From JAZDLO01 sp043801935 (GTDB lineage: Bacteria > Actinomycetota > Thermoleophilia > RBG-16-64-13), in the NCBI GenBank assembly GCA_043801935.1, contig JAZDLO010000236.1, positions 1-15,920 on the forward strand: 15,920 nt of DNA. The letters run 5' to 3'. Numbering within the stretch: position 1 is the first letter of the stretch; every line of letters starts with the position of its first letter. Below are positions 12,542 to 15,920 of this stretch, in pieces. The notes under the pieces were generated by a model, which was not told the DNA's origin, made no database searches, and saw only the letters and a list, made by a program, of their open reading frames with translations. Both the position numbers and the translations under genes were made by a program.

Positions 12542-14452
12542 TCAGGTCAGACCTGCCAAGCAGTTGACGACCAGCGTGTCGACGCGCACCGCCCCGCGCA
12601 CCGAGTTCCCCACCACGATCTCGTCCGCGAGGAGCAGTTCATCGAGCGTGAGTGACCGCTCCGCCGCCCCTGTCTCGCGGAGAAAGCCCGCCCGCCAGAT
12701 GCCGGGAAGCAGCCCGTCGTCCACCGGCGGGGTGACCCAGGATCCGCCTAGGCGGACGAACACGTTCGTGATCGCCCCCTCGGTGACGTGGCCGGTCCGA
12801 TTGAGGAATACGGCTTCTTGACAGCTGCAGGCCTGGGCTCGCTCGCGTTCCTGGTCGTACAGATAGCGGGCCGTGGTCTTGTGGGCGAGGAGAGGGTCGA
12901 GGAGATCGGTGCGGAAGGGGGAGACCATGAGAGCGATCGGCGCCGACGCCTTCTCCGGCACCGGACGGCTGTTCAGGCGGAGTTCTCCGCTAACGCCGAG
13001 TTCCATCCGAACGACTACCGACCCATCGCTCGTCAAGGCCAGCTCGGACAGCTCGCGTTCCGCGGCGGCCGGGTCGAAGGTGAGTCCCAGTTGGACGGCC
13101 GACGCCGCCATACGGTCGAGGTGTCGAGACAGATGCCGGTAGCGAGAGAGGACGGCGGGTTTCTCCGGTGCTTCTCGCACCGCTCCGGCGACGCTCCAGG
13201 GGTCGGCCGCGCTTGCAGGGTCGTCGGCGCCCCCGAGGTCGGCCGCGCTCCCAGCGCCGGCCCCACGGGGCTGCTCCAGCAGCATGGTCTCGAACAGCCC
13301 GATAGAGGCGGCACGGACTCGCTCGGCGGCCGGCGCCTGCTCCCACCGGCTCCCGGCTGAAGGCAGAGCGAACGAGGCCTTGGTCAGCGTCTCCTGGTAT
13401 TCCTCCTCAGGATCCGAATCCCAGACAATGCCCGACCCGACCCCCAGCCGGAAGGAGCCACGTTCGTGGACCAGCGTCCGTATAGCCAGATTGCAGGTGA
13501 AATCGCCGCCGGGAAGGAACAGCCCCACCGTACCGGTATAGACGCCTCGGGGCTCGGTCTCGAGCCGGCCGATGATCTCCATGGTGTGATGCTTGGGCGC
13601 CCCGGTGATGGAGGCTCCCGGGAAGGTCGCCGCCATGATCAGGCCGGGCCCGGCGTCCCGGCGTATCTTCCCGGTGACGGTGGTCGCCATCTGCCAGACG
13701 GTGCGATAGGGTTCCACCGAGAAGAGGGCGGGCACGTGGATGCTCCCGGCGCGGCTCACTCTCCCCAGATCGTTCCGAACCATGTCGACGATCATAAGGT
13801 TCTCGGCCCGGTCTTTCTCCGAGCAGATAAGCTCCTGAGCGAGCGCGGCATCGTCCGCGGGGTCGTCGCTCTTGGGCCGGGTCCCCTTCATCGGCATGCT
13901 TTCGATCAGCGTACCGTGCCGCCTGAGGAACAGCTCGGGGGAGAGACTCAGGATCTGCGTCTCGCCCATGTCGAGGAAGCCCGCGTACGGGACCGACTGC
14001 CGCAGGACCAGGGCGAGGAAGTACTCGAGGGGGTCTATGTCGAGGTCGAACCAGGCCCGCACCGTGTAGTTCACCTGGTAGGTATCGCCCGCGGCGATCA
14101 GCTCTCTGATGCTGTCTATCGCTTGGCCGAACTCCTGTCGAGACACGCTCAGCCTCGGCTTGGTAGCCGCGATCATCTGCGCCACCCGGGACGTGTCCAC
14201 GCCGTCGAACAGGCGGCCTCGCTCGTGCCCGGAGAGCCGCCGCGCGGATCCCTTGGGGTAGGCCGCCATCCAGGCGAGAGGTAGCGAGTCCGGGGTTTTG
14301 ACGGTCAGCCCGAACGCGGCCCCGGCCTCGTAGGCGACGTAGCCGGCGACGTGGCGGCCCCGGGCCTGCTCCGCCCCGATCTCGTCCAGAAGCGCCGGTA
14401 CCTCGTCGGCAGTCCATGCGATCAGCACCTGGCAAGGATCGGAGAGGATCAC
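12542..14452 (-). CDS. pabBC: Aminodeoxychorismate synthase component I fused to 4-amino-4-deoxychorismate lyase (PabB-PabC)
   Basis: A 636-residue fusion for 4-aminobenzoate (folate precursor) synthesis. Residues about 1-365 are PabB: GDTYQVNYT (122-130), SLSPELFLR (169-177), PMKGTRPK (187-194), IVDMVRNDLGR (221-231), GASITGAPKHHTMEII (279-294), GVYTGTVG (303-310) and GVGSGIVWDSDPEEEYQET (337-355). Lys189 in the PMKGT motif is the residue that marks aminodeoxychorismate synthase rather than anthranilate synthase (which has Ala there). Residues about 380-630 are a PabC-like class IV aminotransferase fold: GLFETMLLE (385-393), catalytic PLP lysine K525 in LLAHKTTARYLYD, HVTEGAITNVF (555-565) and GLLPGIWR (580-587). 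An Ala/Gly/Asp-rich insertion sits at about 396-430. GTG 14452 is the earliest start; GGTGAGG is only 2 bases away. The glutaminase PabA is not in the window. Followed directly by the methyltransferase. Confidence 0.9.
   Translation of the reverse strand: MILSDPCQVLIAWTADEVPALLDEIGAEQARGRHVAGYVAYEAGAAFGLTVKTPDSLPLAWMAAYPKGSARRLSGHERGRLFDGVDTSRVAQMIAATKPRLSVSRQEFGQAIDSIRELIAAGDTYQVNYTVRAWFDLDIDPLEYFLALVLRQSVPYAGFLDMGETQILSLSPELFLRRHGTLIESMPMKGTRPKSDDPADDAALAQELICSEKDRAENLMIVDMVRNDLGRVSRAGSIHVPALFSVEPYRTVWQMATTVTGKIRRDAGPGLIMAATFPGASITGAPKHHTMEIIGRLETEPRGVYTGTVGLFLPGGDFTCNLAIRTLVHERGSFRLGVGSGIVWDSDPEEEYQETLTKASFALPSAGSRWEQAPAAERVRAASIGLFETMLLEQPRGAGAGSAADLGGADDPASAADPWSVAGAVREAPEKPAVLSRYRHLSRHLDRMAASAVQLGLTFDPAAAERELSELALTSDGSVVVRMELGVSGELRLNSRPVPEKASAPIALMVSPFRTDLLDPLLAHKTTARYLYDQERERAQACSCQEAVFLNRTGHVTEGAITNVFVRLGGSWVTPPVDDGLLPGIWRAGFLRETGAAERSLTLDELLLADEIVVGNSVRGAVRVDTLVVNCLAGLT
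13201..13249 (-). repeat. Direct repeat in the insertion of the pabB-pabC fusion
   Basis: GGTCGGCCGCGCT occurs at 13201-13213 and 13237-13249, 36 bp (12 codons) apart; on the coding strand each gives SAAD (residues 402-405 and 414-417). It lies in the low-complexity insertion in the PabC-like domain, suggesting expansion by slippage. Confidence 0.65.
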
Positions 14453-14500
14453 TACCTCACCCGGGTGCGCGCCGCCGACCGTTTCATCCTCGCGGATGTT

Positions 14501-14514
14501 GCCGCGGCCGCGGC
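14501..14514. repeat. 14-bp GC palindrome upstream of pabB-pabC
   Basis: GCCGCGGCCGCGGC is a perfect self-complementary sequence about 50 bases before the pabB-pabC start. It may be an operator or just GC-rich simple sequence; no promoter elements flank it convincingly. Confidence 0.25.
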
Positions 14515-14544
14515 GTTGTTGCAGCCAACCGCCGCCGGTGAAGA

Positions 14545-14560
14545 GGGCCGTCCCCGGCCC
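14545..14560 (-). terminator. Hairpin between the reductase and pabB-pabC genes
   Basis: On the minus strand GGGCCG, loop GGGA (a GNRA tetraloop), CGGCCC, then TCTTC, starting 20 bases after the reductase stop. A possible partial terminator separating the reductase from pabB-pabC; the following T-run is weak. Confidence 0.35.
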
Positions 14561-14580
14561 CCGAGGAACTGTCGGGCCGG

Positions 14581-15306
14581 CTACGATGTGTAACCTTCGA
14601 AGCTCTCGATCACGGTCTGGGCTTTGGGGATCTCCAGCTGCGCCATCAGCTTGCCCATGGCCGTGATCATGGGTGGCGGCCCCACGATGTAGTAGGTCCA
14701 GGCTCCGGGATCGGCCAGCTCGGCCCGGACGATATCGGCTGTGATGAACCCTCCGTAGCCTTTCCAGCTCTCGCTCGGGTTGGTGATCACGTGCACTACC
14801 CGCAGCCCGGCGATGGTCCGTTCGAACTCGTCGAACTCGCTCTTGTAGACGATCCCGTCCTCGGTCATGCTCCCGTAGAACACGACAAGCTCTTGTCCCT
14901 CTATCCTACCGGCGCCACCCGTATCGGCCAGATACCGGAGCATACTGCGCACGGGGGTGACCCCTATGCCTCCTGTGAGGAAGGCTAACATGGGCTTCTC
15001 ATAACCGAAGAGGAAAGACCCGTAGGGACCCATTATCTCGACCTCCGCCCCCAGGGGGAGAGCATCCAGGGTGTTCTTGAAGTCGGATCCCGTCAGCCGG
15101 GTGGTCAGTTCGACGAACGATTCGGTGGGGGAGTCGGCGTGGCTAAAATGGTGGTCGAGGGGTCCATCGGGCGAGGATAAGGCGATGGTGTACCACTGTC
15201 CGGCCTTGAACTCGTAGTCCGGTGGCCGGGAGAAGCGATAACTGGTCGTGTCGCTGCTGCGGGGGATCTTCTCCAGGAGTGTGCTGGTGAAAGTCATGGC
15301 TGCCAT
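14581..15306 (-). CDS. FAD/NAD(P)-binding ferredoxin reductase-type oxidoreductase
   Basis: A 241-residue flavin reductase of the ferredoxin-NADP reductase superfamily, two domains only, without an attached [2Fe-2S] ferredoxin domain. The FAD domain shows YEFKAGQWYTIAL (31-43) and DHHFSHADSP (51-60), the latter replacing the usual R-x-Y/F-S flavin motif with His before Phe-Ser; then GPYGSF (residues about 93-98). The NAD(P) domain has LTGGIGVTPVRSMLRYL (about 109-125), FYGSM and YYIVGPPPMITAMGKLM near the end. ATG 15306 is chosen because AGGAGGT lies 9 bases before it; the frame stays open to 15522 but that part overlaps the divergent gene. ATG 15297 is possible. Electron partner unknown; the divergent DUF362 gene, a family often carrying ferredoxin domains, is a candidate neighbour in function. 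Confidence 0.82.
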   Translation of the reverse strand: MAAMTFTSTLLEKIPRSSDTTSYRFSRPPDYEFKAGQWYTIALSSPDGPLDHHFSHADSPTESFVELTTRLTGSDFKNTLDALPLGAEVEIMGPYGSFLFGYEKPMLAFLTGGIGVTPVRSMLRYLADTGGAGRIEGQELVVFYGSMTEDGIVYKSEFDEFERTIAGLRVVHVITNPSESWKGYGGFITADIVRAELADPGAWTYYIVGPPPMITAMGKLMAQLEIPKAQTVIESFEGYTS

Positions 15307-15477
15307 GCGTGGTGGACCTCCTGTTCGGGCTGCCTGAGAGCGACCCGGTGCGAGCGAGCCTGGCTCCCTGCAGGATAGAATAACAGCCGACCGCGTCCGG
15401 GGCCGCCAGTCGCACCGCCGGCCGCCGGACCGTCGCGAGAAGCCACCGACCCCTCGGGTCCCGGGACAGGAGGACTG
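15307..15477. promoter_or_regulatory. Divergent promoter region, reductase (-) / DUF362 gene (+)
   Basis: The 171-bp gap has one AT-rich island, ATAGAATAACA (15375-15385). TAGAAT (15376-15381) is a near-consensus -10 for the plus strand; the same island read on the minus strand gives TATTCT. No clear -35 element is seen for either. A GACCC/GGGTC hairpin lies just before the DUF362 ribosome binding site. Low confidence on exact positions. Confidence 0.35.
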
Positions 15478-15920
15478 ATGGAAGACGCGCGAACCGCACA
15501 GGCGCACGCCGGCCCCGAACACACGCCGGTCGTGGCGGCTCGCTGCGCCGAGTACGAGTTCGAAGCCGTGCAGATCGCCGTGCGCGAGGCGCTTGCCCCG
15601 CTTGGAGGCATGGCCGCCTTCGTCCGCCCCGGCGAGCGCATCGCGCTCAAGCCCAACCTACTTCTGGGGGCGGCTCCGGAGCAGGCCATCACCACTCACC
15701 CGGCTGTGGTGGCCGCGGTGGCGGTGGAAGTGCGGGAGGCGGGAGCCCATCCGATAGTCGTTGAGAGCCCGGGCTCCGGCATCGTGCACGTGAAGACGGT
15801 CGTCAACCGGGTCTACCGCAAGACCGGCCTGCGCGAAGCGGCCGGTCGCTACGGCTTCAAGCTCAATTGGGACATGCAGTGGCAGGAGGTCTCGCTTCCC
15901 GAGGCCCTTTTGGTGCGCCG
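15478..15920 (+). CDS. DUF362 domain protein, 5' part (3' end outside window)
   Basis: The frame is open from ATG 15478 to the end of the window, 147 residues plus a partial codon. After a short variable N-terminus come VVAARCAEYEFEAVQIAVRE, PGERIALKPNLLLG and ITTHPAVVAAVAVEVREAGA followed by VVESPGSG: this Lys-Pro-Asn, Thr-His-Pro and (D/E)SPG order is the signature of DUF362. Full-length members often end in a 2[4Fe-4S] ferredoxin domain, which cannot be checked here. AGGAGG (15468-15473) lies 4 bases before the ATG, slightly close but convincing. Family function is not established; it is frequent in anaerobic bacteria and archaea. Confidence 0.8.
   Translation, partial: MEDARTAQAHAGPEHTPVVAARCAEYEFEAVQIAVREALAPLGGMAAFVRPGERIALKPNLLLGAAPEQAITTHPAVVAAVAVEVREAGAHPIVVESPGSGIVHVKTVVNRVYRKTGLREAAGRYGFKLNWDMQWQEVSLPEALLVR

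Noticed and set aside
13407..14435. 342-codon minus-strand frame overlapping pabB-pabC in another frame
   Set aside because: Arg/Gly/Pro-rich out-of-frame reading of a well-supported gene.
15307..15522. N-terminal extension of the reductase
   Set aside because: It overlaps the start of the DUF362 gene, is Arg/Gly/Ser-rich, and ATG 15306 has a strong AGGAGGT.

Overview
The window is GC-rich, with codons ending mostly in G or C and very few non-coding bases. Gene content and start signals (GTG starts, apparently leaderless promoters) fit a bacterium of the Actinomycetota, probably an anaerobic or facultative lineage: there is a 2-hydroxyacyl-CoA dehydratase pair, a DUF362 protein and a DUF3795 zinc/cysteine protein. 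The phylum is an inference from gene style; no rRNA or other marker is present. I see no tRNA, rRNA, CRISPR array, transposase or phage gene. No stretch above about 230 bases lacks a gene.

Layout. (1) 1-435: 3' end of a nucleotidyltransferase-like gene (+). (2) 565-1680: glycerol dehydrogenase-type iron/zinc alcohol dehydrogenase (+), convergent with (3) 3956-1731: a two-gene operon (-) for two HgdB/FldB-like 2-hydroxyacyl-CoA dehydratase subunits, with no activase in view. (4) 4084-4811 (+): a 13-codon mini-ORF with a strong ribosome binding site, overlapping (ATGA) a membrane-anchored transglutaminase-fold protein. (5) 6097-4982 (-): nitrilase-superfamily hydrolase with a C-terminal coiled coil. 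(6) 6742-6224 (-): DUF3795 protein. (7) 6743-7166: a rich regulatory region, then leuA (7167-8801, +) and acnA (8870-11761, +). (8) 15306-11889 (-): flavin reductase, pabB-pabC fusion, methyltransferase. (9) 15478-end (+): start of a DUF362 gene, divergent from the reductase.

The most interesting part is the leuA control region. A 21-bp inverted repeat (6910-6930) lies just before a good promoter (-35 at 6936, -10 at 6959). Its predicted start site falls on or next to the ATG (6973) of a previously unmarked 37-codon ORF whose end carries seven Leu in nine codons, a typical leader peptide of leucine attenuation. The Leu-codon stretch itself contains a perfect 7-base complement (7061-7067) of the leuA ribosome binding site (7150-7156), so stalling at Leu codons could directly free leuA for translation. 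A 14-bp perfect hairpin then sits inside the first codons of leuA. Together this suggests leucine-responsive translational attenuation from a leaderless leader peptide.

Secondary oddities are low-complexity insertions in acnA and the pabB-pabC fusion, each bounded by exact in-frame direct repeats (36 and 12 codons apart), and two independent promoters that predict leaderless transcripts.
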